A stretch of 5,899 nt of DNA from Pseudarthrobacter sp. (GTDB taxonomy: Bacteria > Actinomycetota > Actinomycetes > Actinomycetales > Micrococcaceae): assembly GCA_013362385.1 (NCBI GenBank), contig JABFWC010000482.1, positions 1 through 5,899 on the forward strand, given 5' to 3'. The notes under the pieces were generated by a model. It was not told where the DNA came from. It saw only the letters and a list, made by a program, of their open reading frames with translations, and made no database searches. The translations under genes were made by a program, and so were the position numbers. Shown here in pieces: positions 1 to 4,464 of this stretch (the stretch's first letter is position 1; each line of letters begins with the position of its first letter).

Positions 1-267
1 GGCTTTGCGGTCACCCCCAAAGCCCGCCAGACCGGCGGACCCAGCTGGAGCCTCATCCGGCCACAGATCGTGGTGTCCGTCCTGCTGGCCCTCGCGGCCG
101 TCGTCGGCATCATCCGCCTGGCCACCGGCCTGGCGGAACCGCTGGGCACCCTGGTGAACGTCGTCTGGGTGGTCTTTGACCTGGTGGTCATGAGCATCCT
201 GGTCCGTGCCGTGCTCTACAAGGGGTACGAACCGGCCGCAGAACCTGCAAACAGAGAGGAATCCTGA
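1..267 (+). CDS. C-terminal end of a cellulose-synthase-like family 2 glycosyltransferase (5' partial)
   Basis: The reading frame is open from base 1 to the TGA at 265-267, giving 88 residues with no start in the window. It opens with the motif FAVTPK (residues 2-7). A similar F-x-V-T-P-K motif follows the catalytic domain of bacterial cellulose-synthase-like GT2 enzymes. Two hydrophobic, probably membrane-spanning segments follow (about residues 23-44 and 48-72), and a short charged tail ends the protein (EPAAEPANREES). Enzymes of this kind polymerise sugar from a UDP-sugar and pass the chain through their own membrane channel. The product cannot be told from the tail. The stop overlaps the start of the next gene (TGATG), so the two are probably translationally coupled. 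The family call rests on the motif and the paired helices. Another polytopic membrane protein is possible but less likely. Confidence 0.7.
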   Translation, partial: GFAVTPKARQTGGPSWSLIRPQIVVSVLLALAAVVGIIRLATGLAEPLGTLVNVVWVVFDLVVMSILVRAVLYKGYEPAAEPANREES

Positions 268-599
268 TGGAGTTCAGTTACGAGGTCAAGGACTCGTACG
301 CCGAGGTCAAGGCGGACGGGCGGCTCAACATGGTCTCCGCGCCCAAACTGCGCGAATTCGTCACAGACGTGATCGCCGGCGGGTCCAACCGGATCGTGGT
401 CAACCTGGAACGCACCGCGTTCATGGACTCCTCCGGCCTCGGCGCGCTCATCGGCTGCCTCAAGGCGGCGCGCCAGGCCGGCGGCGACCTTCGGATCGCC
501 GCCGTGCAGCCGCAGGTGAACATGGTCCTGAAGCTGACCAGCATGGACAAGGTGCTCACCGCCTACCCCACCGCCGAGGAGGCGTTCAGCAATGACTGA
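267..599 (+). CDS. STAS-domain anti-sigma factor antagonist-like protein
   Basis: This 110-residue protein is a single STAS domain, the size and form of SpoIIAA/RsbV. The diagnostic loop is FMDSSGLGALIG (residues 52-63). Ser55 aligns with the phosphorylated Ser58 of Bacillus subtilis SpoIIAA, whose loop reads FMDSSGLGVILG. In this family, the unphosphorylated form binds and sequesters the partner HATPase kinase, and phosphorylation by that kinase releases it. The ATG overlaps the upstream glycosyltransferase stop by one base, and AGAGAGGA (253-260) is a well-placed ribosome binding site. The 3' end overlaps the next gene, an RsbW-like ATPase, by 8 bases, which makes that protein the obvious partner. 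No sigma factor is adjacent, so the target could be a sigma factor elsewhere or the glycosyltransferase itself. The family assignment is firm; the target is inference. Confidence 0.93.
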   Translation: MEFSYEVKDSYAEVKADGRLNMVSAPKLREFVTDVIAGGSNRIVVNLERTAFMDSSGLGALIGCLKAARQAGGDLRIAAVQPQVNMVLKLTSMDKVLTAYPTAEEAFSND

Positions 600-1017
600 G
601 GTCCTGGCTTCCCGCAGCTTCCGGGGACCCGCTGCCGGGGACGCCATCGAAGCGGTCCACAATGACCTCGACAGCCTGTGGCTGGATGTCCCCTTCGTCA
701 GCGACATGGACCAGATGACGTTCACCACTGCGGTAATCGAATCCGCCTCCAACATCGTCCAGCATGCCCAGCCTGCCGGACCGCGGGACGTGGAGCTCGG
801 AGTGGAAACGGTGGTGCGGCCCCACCTGCTGCAGGCCCGTGTGAGCGCCTACAACGCCAAGCCGCCCTATGGCCCGCTGGACGCCTGCATTCCGGGCGAG
901 GACGCCGAGTCCGGCCGCGGCCTGGCGCTGATCGAGGCGCTGGTCACCACGGTCACCTTCGAACGCCAGGACGGCACCAACACCTGGGTGCTGACCCGCA
1001 CTTCCTCCCAGGACTAG
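592..1017 (+). CDS. RsbW/SpoIIAB-like ATP-binding protein (HATPase_c_2), putative anti-sigma or switch kinase
   Basis: The 141-residue protein has the layout of GHKL-type anti-sigma kinases. The N box is TAVIESASNIVQHA (residues 46-59), with Glu50 and Asn54 at the catalytic/Mg positions. A G2-like turn is ESGRGLALIEAL (residues 106-117), and the terminal strand ends in TWVLTR. In this family the kinase phosphorylates its STAS partner and is in turn bound by it, freeing the downstream target. The usual D-x-G-x-P of the G1 box appears to read N-A-K-P (residues 88-91), so ATP binding may be altered. The start is supported by GAGGAGG at 576-582, inside the STAS gene, and by the 8-base overlap. 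It ends the glycosyltransferase-STAS-ATPase operon: a promoter for the next genes follows within about 20 bases. A phosphatase to reset the switch is not seen and may lie upstream. Confidence 0.88.
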   Translation: MTEVLASRSFRGPAAGDAIEAVHNDLDSLWLDVPFVSDMDQMTFTTAVIESASNIVQHAQPAGPRDVELGVETVVRPHLLQARVSAYNAKPPYGPLDACIPGEDAESGRGLALIEALVTTVTFERQDGTNTWVLTRTSSQD

Positions 1018-1032
1018 GAAACCCCGGCCCGC

Positions 1033-1061
1033 TTGACAGCACCTGCGCGCTGCTTTTGAAT
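1033..1061 (+). promoter_or_regulatory. Candidate sigma-70-type promoter of uraD-uraH
   Basis: A perfect -35 hexamer TTGACA (1033-1038) is followed after 17 bases by TTGAAT (1056-1061), a 4-of-6 match to TATAAT. The surrounding stretch 1051-1080 is markedly AT-rich against a GC-rich background and lies just after the stop of the preceding operon. Transcription from about 1068 would give a leader of roughly 120 bases before uraD. The -10 overlaps a 14-base block that is repeated upstream of purU. Confidence 0.6.
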
Positions 1062-1063
1062 AT
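1050..1063 (+). repeat. Copy 1 of a 14-base shared promoter block (CTGCTTTTGAATAT)
   Basis: This block covers the candidate -10 element of the uraD promoter and is identical, in the same orientation, to 4432-4445 just upstream of purU. An exact AT-rich 14-mer is unlikely twice by chance in a GC-rich window of this size, and both copies sit in promoter regions. It may be a common regulator site or simply a shared core promoter; the sequence alone cannot decide. Confidence 0.5.
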
Positions 1064-1126
1064 TACGTATGCTGAAATAACAGTTCCATGATGCGGAAGC
1101 TTGTCTTTTGGAATGCCAAGGCAGGC

Positions 1127-1141
1127 GCCGGGTTTTCCGGC
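1127..1141 (+). other. Small hairpin in the uraD leader
   Basis: GCCGG (1127-1131) and CCGGC (1137-1141) can pair around the loop GTTTT. It lies in the presumed 5' leader of uraD, about 50 bases before the start codon. There is no U-run after it, so it is not a convincing terminator. With a 5-bp stem in GC-rich DNA it may be incidental. Confidence 0.2.
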
Positions 1142-1190
1142 CCCGCATAGCCTTCACCATGGATGCCAGCAGACCGAGGAAGAAGCCAGC

Positions 1191-1688
1191 ATGCAGCTAG
1201 CCGAATTCAACGCCGCGGATCCGGACGCGGCCCGGGCCACCCTGCGCCCCTGCATCGATGTCACCAGGTGGGTGGATGCCGTGGCGGACGCGCGGCCGTT
1301 CGCCAGCCGGGACGCACTCCTGGAGTTTGCGGCCCAGGCCGCCGACCCCTTCAGCCCGGCCGAGGTGGAGGCTGCCATGGCCCACCATCCCCGGATCGGT
1401 GAACGCCCGACGGCGGCCGGCACCGAGGCGTCCATGTCCCGTTCCGAGCAGGCCGGCGTGGATCCGGCGGATACCGCCGTGGCGGAGGCCCTGGCCCGTG
1501 GCAACCGGGCGTACGAGGAGAAGTTCGGCCGCGTCTTCCTGATCCGCGCCGCCGGCCGCACCGCGCCGGAGATCCTGCAGGCCCTGGACAGCCGCCTCAC
1601 CAATTCACCCGAGACCGAAGACACCATCGTGGCCCGGCAGCTGCGCGAAATCGCCGTACTGCGGCTTGAAGGACTGATCAGCGAATGA
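1191..1688 (+). CDS. uraD: 2-oxo-4-hydroxy-4-carboxy-5-ureidoimidazoline (OHCU) decarboxylase
   Basis: UraD decarboxylates OHCU to S-allantoin, the last step of the uricase pathway of urate breakdown in the cytoplasm. The 165-residue length fits the family. Visible signatures are HHPRIGE (residues 65-71), in which His66 is the expected catalytic histidine; SEQAG (85-89), with the Glu-Gln pair that contacts substrate; and the C-terminal block NRAYEEKFGRVFLIRAAGR (105-123). The ATG at 1191 is chosen because GAGGAAG (1176-1182) sits 8 bases upstream and family homology starts soon after. A longer version from a TTG at 1101 would add 30 residues unlike the family. The stop overlaps the start of uraH in an ATGA, so the two are co-translated. 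The neighbouring urate oxidase that would complete the pathway is not in the window. Confidence 0.93.
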   Translation: MQLAEFNAADPDAARATLRPCIDVTRWVDAVADARPFASRDALLEFAAQAADPFSPAEVEAAMAHHPRIGERPTAAGTEASMSRSEQAGVDPADTAVAEALARGNRAYEEKFGRVFLIRAAGRTAPEILQALDSRLTNSPETEDTIVARQLREIAVLRLEGLISE

Positions 1689-2023
1689 GCGTTTCGCACG
1701 TCACCACCCATATCCTCGACACCGGTGCCGGCCGCCCGGCGGCGGGCGTCGCCGTCGTGCTTTCCCACAACGACGGAGGCACCTGGCGCACGCTGGCCGC
1801 GTCCACCACGGACGCGGACGGGCGGGCAAAGGACCTGGGTCCCGAACAGCTCGAACCCGGCCACTACAAACTCAACTTTGCCACCGGGAGCTACTACGCC
1901 GGACTGCAGACGCGGACGTTCTTCCCGGAAGTGGACCTGGTCTTCGAGGTCACGGGCCCGGAGCACTACCACGTGCCGCTGCTCCTGAGCCCGTTCGCCT
2001 ACTCCACCTACCGCGGCAGCTAG
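1685..2023 (+). CDS. uraH: 5-hydroxyisourate hydrolase (transthyretin-like HIUase)
   Basis: UraH hydrolyses 5-hydroxyisourate, the unstable product of uricase, to OHCU, which UraD then decarboxylates. The protein has 112 residues, typical for bacterial HIU hydrolases, which form tetramers of the transthyretin fold. It opens with VTTHILDTGAGRPAAGV (residues 6-22), carrying the catalytic His9. It has Arg47 in DADGR and His96 in HYHVPLLLSPF. It ends in YRGS (109-112), the C-terminal tetrapeptide that separates true HIUases from vertebrate transthyretin. All expected active-site residues are present, so it should be functional. The ATG lies inside the ATGA overlap with uraD. In some actinobacteria urate oxidase follows directly; here the next gene, after 78 bases, is an IclR regulator. 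Confidence 0.95.
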   Translation: MSVSHVTTHILDTGAGRPAAGVAVVLSHNDGGTWRTLAASTTDADGRAKDLGPEQLEPGHYKLNFATGSYYAGLQTRTFFPEVDLVFEVTGPEHYHVPLLLSPFAYSTYRGS

Positions 2024-2049
2024 GCTTTTGCGGCACGTCAGTGTCAACC

Positions 2050-2059
2050 GCGTTAACGC
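2050..2059. promoter_or_regulatory. Palindrome GCGTTAACGC between uraH and iclR, candidate operator
   Basis: A perfect 10-bp palindrome lies about 43 bases upstream of the iclR start, flanked by direct TGTCA repeats at 2042-2046 and 2062-2066 spaced 20 bases apart. IclR-family proteins often bind palindromes near their own gene, so autoregulation is possible. No clear -35/-10 pair was found in this 78-base gap, so iclR may also be read through from the uraD promoter. Confidence 0.35.
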
Positions 2060-2101
2060 AATGTCACCGCCGTCACAGTTCCCGGCATAGGATCAGGAAG
2101 T

Positions 2102-2911
2102 ATGGCTCCTAAAAATGAACCGGAATCAGATACCGACGGCGAAGGCGGCCAGTCCGGCGGCGTGCAGTCGGTGGAACGCGCCCTCACCGTCCTGGAAATC
2201 CTGGCAAGGGAAGGGCACGCAGGCGTCAGCGAGATCGCCGAGGAGATGGGAATCCACAAATCCACCGTTTCCCGGCTGATGGGTTCCCTGGTGAGCCGTG
2301 AGATGGTCCACCAGAACAGCGAGCGCGGCAAGTACCAGCTGGGGTTCGGCATCCTGCGCCTGGCCAGTTCCATCCCGGGCCGGCTCAGCCTGGTCCACGA
2401 GGCCCGGCCCGTCCTGGAAAGCCTGGCCGAGGAGTTCAAGGAAACGGTCAACCTGGCCGTCCTGCGTTCCAACTACGCCGTGAACGTGGACCAGGCCATG
2501 GGCCCTTCCACCCTGGCCACGTACGACTGGGTGGGGAGCCTGACTCCGCTGCACGCGACGTCCAGCGGAAAAGTACTCCTCGCAGCGCTGGAGGCTGACG
2601 AACGCGACCGCATCCTGAAGGAGACCGGGCTGGCCGCCCGCACCTCCCGCACCATCACCAGCCGGAAGGAACTGGACGCCCAGCTGCTCGACGTGGCGGC
2701 CAAGGGATACGCAGTGGTGCGTGAGGAGTTCGAAATAGGCCTGAACGCCGTGGCCGTGCCCGTCTACAACCACCAGGGGACCGTGATCGGTTCGGTCAGC
2801 ATCTCGGGTCCGGCGTTCCGCTTCGACCCCGAAAAGATCCCGGGCCTGCTGGATACGCTCAAGGAAGCGGGCCTCAAGGTCAGCGCCAACATGGGCTACA
2901 ACGTCCGCTGA
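2102..2911 (+). CDS. IclR-family transcriptional regulator
   Basis: The 269-residue protein has the full two-domain IclR architecture. After a polar, acidic, glycine-rich N-terminus, a winged helix-turn-helix spans about residues 20-82, with VSEIAEEMGIHKSTVSRLM (42-60) as the HTH and GKYQLG (76-81) as the wing. The effector domain follows (about 95-265), with the family motif LHATSSGKVLLA (150-161) and the block EEFEIGLNAVAVPVYN (208-223). Members bind small metabolites such as glyoxylate or aromatic acids and repress or activate nearby catabolic genes. Its place 78 bases after uraD-uraH on the same strand suggests control of purine/ureide use, as AllR does in enterobacteria, but the effector cannot be read from the sequence. 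Upstream AGGATCAGGAAG supplies purine-rich ribosome-binding sequence, although the GGAAG part is unusually close to the ATG. Confidence 0.93.
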   Translation: MAPKNEPESDTDGEGGQSGGVQSVERALTVLEILAREGHAGVSEIAEEMGIHKSTVSRLMGSLVSREMVHQNSERGKYQLGFGILRLASSIPGRLSLVHEARPVLESLAEEFKETVNLAVLRSNYAVNVDQAMGPSTLATYDWVGSLTPLHATSSGKVLLAALEADERDRILKETGLAARTSRTITSRKELDAQLLDVAAKGYAVVREEFEIGLNAVAVPVYNHQGTVIGSVSISGPAFRFDPEKIPGLLDTLKEAGLKVSANMGYNVR

Positions 2912-2923
2912 AACAGCAGATGG

Positions 2924-3221
2924 ATGCCCGGCGAGGTAGCCATCGCCGCCAGGGCGATTGTGCGCGGGCTGCTGCTGGCCATGATGGAGCAGCCCGGGGT
3001 TCGCAGGATGCGCACGCAGTGGGACTGCGACGGCGGGAACCTGCTGATCAACGTCCGGGACGACGGGCGGGGCGGGCTGTCAGCTGACGCTCCGAACATG
3101 GGACGGCTGCAGCATCAGCGAGAACACCGTCAAGTTCCACGTGCGGAACCTGTTCAGGAAGCTCGGCGTGGCCTCCCGGACCGAGACCATAGCGCTGGCC
3201 CACAGCCGCGGACTGCGCTAG
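2924..3221 (+). pseudogene. Remnant of a HATPase/LuxR-HTH signalling protein, internally deleted and frameshifted
   Basis: Two recognisable pieces in different frames sit side by side. From 2924 to about 3100 the frame encodes a fragment like the ATPase domain of NarL-type sensor kinases, ending in LLINVRDDGRGGLSADAP (residues 40-57 from the ATG at 2924) with a G1-like D-D-G-R-G-G box. From 3102 to the TAG at 3219-3221, another frame encodes the second half of a LuxR HTH: SISENTVKFHVRNLFRKLG, then VASRTETIALAHSRGLR. The rest of the ATPase domain and the first half of the HTH are missing, and no start region for a sensor domain exists because the fragment begins 12 bases after the iclR stop. 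This fits a gene that lost its 5' part and an internal segment. Whether the parent was one fused protein or an adjacent kinase and regulator cannot be told. Confidence 0.75.
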
Positions 3222-3233
3222 GACGAACTGCAC

Positions 3234-3246
3234 CCGGGTTTCCCGG
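3234..3246. terminator. Short hairpin between converging genes, weak terminator candidate
   Basis: CCGGG (3234-3238) pairs with CCCGG (3242-3246) around a TTT loop, in the 29-base gap between the LuxR remnant and the convergent small gene. There is no T-run on either side, so at best it is a weak bidirectional stop. Confidence 0.25.
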
Positions 3247-3250
3247 AACG

Positions 3251-3526
3251 TCAGACCCAGACCTGGTAGCCCGATGACTTGTCGAAAATGCGCCGGGTAC
3301 TGATGCCCTCGGCTGCTATCCACAGCACGGAATCGTCCTCCGCCGCCTGGTCCACCACCCCGCTGGCCACATGTTCCCCCAGCAGCCACACTTCGACGGT
3401 GTGCCCCGGCAGGCGGGCCCAATCGGCGCGCAGGCCCAGGGATTTCTTCGTCTTTTCGCTGTCCTTCTTGACCTGTCCGAGGTCGGTGGCAGCACGTAGG
3501 GAATCGAGGGTTGCCTGGAAATCCAC
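3251..3526 (-). CDS. Small hypothetical protein (91 aa), conserved-looking
   Basis: I do not recognise a named family. The protein starts from GTG at 3526, supported by GGAGAG six bases upstream on the minus strand, and ends with TGA at 3251-3253. Codons strongly prefer G or C in third position, like the surrounding genes, which argues that this frame is real and the overlapping longer frames are not. The N-terminal third is a charged helix-like stretch with a lysine-rich core (LGQVKKDSEKTKKSLG, residues 16-31). The rest looks like short beta strands (HTVEVWLLGEHVASGVVD, 42-59, then SVLWIAAEG, 66-74). No signal peptide or membrane segment is seen, so it is probably cytoplasmic. The strand-rich part loosely recalls a small beta barrel, but that is only an impression. 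It is downstream of gntR on the same strand, 134 bases away, and may have its own promoter. Confidence 0.72.
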   Translation of the reverse strand: MDFQATLDSLRAATDLGQVKKDSEKTKKSLGLRADWARLPGHTVEVWLLGEHVASGVVDQAAEDDSVLWIAAEGISTRRIFDKSSGYQVWV

Positions 3527-3583
3527 TGGTCTCTCCGTTCGCCGGCGTCATCGCCGCTCCTGACAGTCGGCCACTGATATTTG

Positions 3584-3597
3584 ATTGATATATCAAT
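3584..3597. promoter_or_regulatory. Perfect 14-bp palindrome ATTGATATATCAAT, candidate operator
   Basis: This AT-rich perfect inverted repeat lies in the gap between the end of gntR and the start of the small minus-strand gene, about 58 bases before the latter's GTG. Its core ATATATC recurs twice in the gntR-purU intergenic region (4419-4425 and 4442-4448). A GntR-family dimer binding site is a reasonable reading. The palindrome would then place the small gene in the same regulon. Confidence 0.45.
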
Positions 3598-3660
3598 GTG
3601 GATTCCGAGTATGGGCCAGGTCACACCCGCTGTCAACAGCAGGCCGGCGGTGTACGCAGG

Positions 3661-4341
3661 CTAGGCGTTGAAGAGCGCGCCGCGCACGGCCTGCTCGAAC
3701 CCACTGACGTGGGCCTTGGCCAGTTCGGCCGCCTGCTCCTCGTCCCCGTCGATGACGGCACGGAGCAGATCGAGGTGCTCGCGCACATGGTGGGACAGGT
3801 CCGGCAGCCGGTCGATAACCATGCACCAGATCCGCGTGGCCAGGTTGTCGTAGCGGACCAGGATGTCCTCCAAGTGGGGGTTGGCCGCGGCGGCGTAAAT
3901 GCCCTGGTGCACCTGCGCGTCGAGCTTCAGCGTCTCCGTTACAGTTGCGGCAGCCACGTCGAAGGCCTCCACCTTCTCGAGGGTGGCGCGCAGTTCCGCC
4001 CGCACGGCCGGGGAAGCCACCCGGGCCGCCCGCGCGGCGGCAAGCGGCTCAAGCTGGGCCCGGATCTCGGAGATGAAGGAAAGGTCGGTGACGTCAACGC
4101 GCGTGGCGAAGGTGCCGCGCCGCGGATAGGTCTTCACGAGGCGGTCCAGCTCCAGGCGCTTCAGGGCTTCCCGCACGGGCGTGCGCCCCACCCCGAGGTT
4201 CTTGGCGAGGAGGTCGTCGTTGAGCAGCTCGCCGGGCTTGATTTCAAGCGTCAGCAGCCAGTCACGGATGCTCTCGTAGGCGACATCGGCCAGCGACTTC
4301 CTGCCGGCGTCGTCCGCCACTGCCAGAGTTTCGGATGCCAT
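3661..4341 (-). CDS. GntR-family transcriptional regulator, FCD subfamily
   Basis: The 226-residue protein has an N-terminal winged HTH (about residues 16-82, including LAKNLGVGRTPVREALKRLE at 45-64 and the wing YPRRGTFATRV) and a C-terminal all-helical FCD ligand domain (about 88-215). Asp141, His145, His189 and His211 fall where FCD proteins bind a divalent metal that helps hold a carboxylate ligand. ATG at 4341 is chosen because a GAAGAAGGGG stretch precedes it at normal spacing. A GTG at 4410 in the same frame would add 23 residues and bury the probable promoter. It is divergent from purU-dmg with 123 bases between, so it probably controls that operon and itself. The ligand could be dimethylglycine, sarcosine, glycine or a related acid, which is inference. 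Confidence 0.92.
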   Translation of the reverse strand: MASETLAVADDAGRKSLADVAYESIRDWLLTLEIKPGELLNDDLLAKNLGVGRTPVREALKRLELDRLVKTYPRRGTFATRVDVTDLSFISEIRAQLEPLAAARAARVASPAVRAELRATLEKVEAFDVAAATVTETLKLDAQVHQGIYAAAANPHLEDILVRYDNLATRIWCMVIDRLPDLSHHVREHLDLLRAVIDGDEEQAAELAKAHVSGFEQAVRGALFNA

Positions 4342-4376
4342 GCTGAGCCCCTTCTTCCCTATCCAGAAAAAAACCA

Positions 4377-4405
4377 TTGACCTCGCCTGTGGACCAGTAT
4401 ACGCT
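4377..4405 (+). promoter_or_regulatory. Candidate purU-dmg promoter
   Basis: TTGACC (4377-4382) is a 5-of-6 match to the -35 consensus. Seventeen bases on is TACGCT (4400-4405), which fits only the loose TAnnnT actinobacterial -10 form. TATACG at 4398-4403 is an alternative -10 with a 15-base spacer. Either places transcription start near 4412, leaving a leader of about 50 bases that contains the AATATATC repeats. Confidence 0.35.
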
Positions 4406-4407
4406 GG
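4394..4407. promoter_or_regulatory. Inverted repeat CCAG-N6-CTGG with GTATAC core, candidate GntR operator and gntR -10
   Basis: CCAGTATACGCTGG has 4-bp inverted arms around a core holding the palindrome GTATAC (4397-4402). Sites centred on GTATAC are known for several FCD-type GntR regulators. On the minus strand the core gives TATACT (4401 down to 4396), a 5-of-6 -10 hexamer for gntR, though no good -35 stands in front of it. A regulator bound here would cover the -10 regions of both divergent genes. Confidence 0.45.
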
Positions 4408-4417
4408 CACCCAATCT

Positions 4418-4448
4418 AATATATCAGTTCACTGCTTTTGAATATATC
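4418..4448 (+). repeat. Direct repeat AATATATC x2, 23 bases apart
   Basis: AATATATC occurs at 4418-4425 and again at 4441-4448, a start-to-start distance of 23 bases, just upstream of the purU ribosome binding site. The spacing is near two helical turns, so proteins bound to both would face nearly the same side. The core matches the palindrome at 3584-3597. Confidence 0.45.
4432..4445 (+). repeat. Copy 2 of the 14-base shared promoter block (CTGCTTTTGAATAT)
   Basis: This copy is identical to 1050-1063 in the uraD promoter. It overlaps the second AATATATC repeat and lies 19 bases before the purU start codon. No well-placed -35 stands 17 bases upstream of its TTGAAT, unlike copy 1, so shared core-promoter function explains it less well here than a shared regulator site would. 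Confidence 0.5.
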
Positions 4449-4464
4449 TAGAAGGAGGAGGGAC

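Noticed and set aside
1062..1078. GlnR-like box in the uraD promoter (ATTAC then GAAAT)
   Set aside because: The two half elements are 7 rather than 6 bases apart and the second GlnR half-site pair is missing, so the resemblance is too weak.
1101..1190. TTG start at 1101 giving a 30-residue extension of uraD
   Set aside because: The extension does not resemble the family and the internal ATG at 1191 has a purine-rich ribosome binding site and the usual family length.
1154..2047. Long minus-strand open frame (297 codons) opposite uraD-uraH
   Set aside because: It has serine/alanine/arginine-rich composition with no family resemblance and is wholly antisense to two overlapping enzyme genes.
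2924..3277. Intact 117-residue protein downstream of iclR
   Set aside because: Only the first half resembles a known domain; after about 3100 the meaningful LuxR-HTH reading is in another frame, which indicates decay and not a real full-length product.
3048..3596. Minus-strand open frame (182 codons) overlapping the small hypothetical gene
   Set aside because: It runs through the LuxR remnant and the palindrome, and has poor coding bias compared with the overlapping 91-residue frame, which has a proper ribosome binding site.
3598..4380. Plus-strand open frame (260 codons) over gntR
   Set aside because: The minus strand encodes a full GntR/FCD protein with all metal ligands; this frame has no recognisable domain.
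4438..4464. Extended purU start at TTG 4438, adding nine residues
   Set aside because: It would translate through the strong AAGGAGG ribosome binding site and the AT-rich regulatory repeats; ATG 4465 has ideal spacing.
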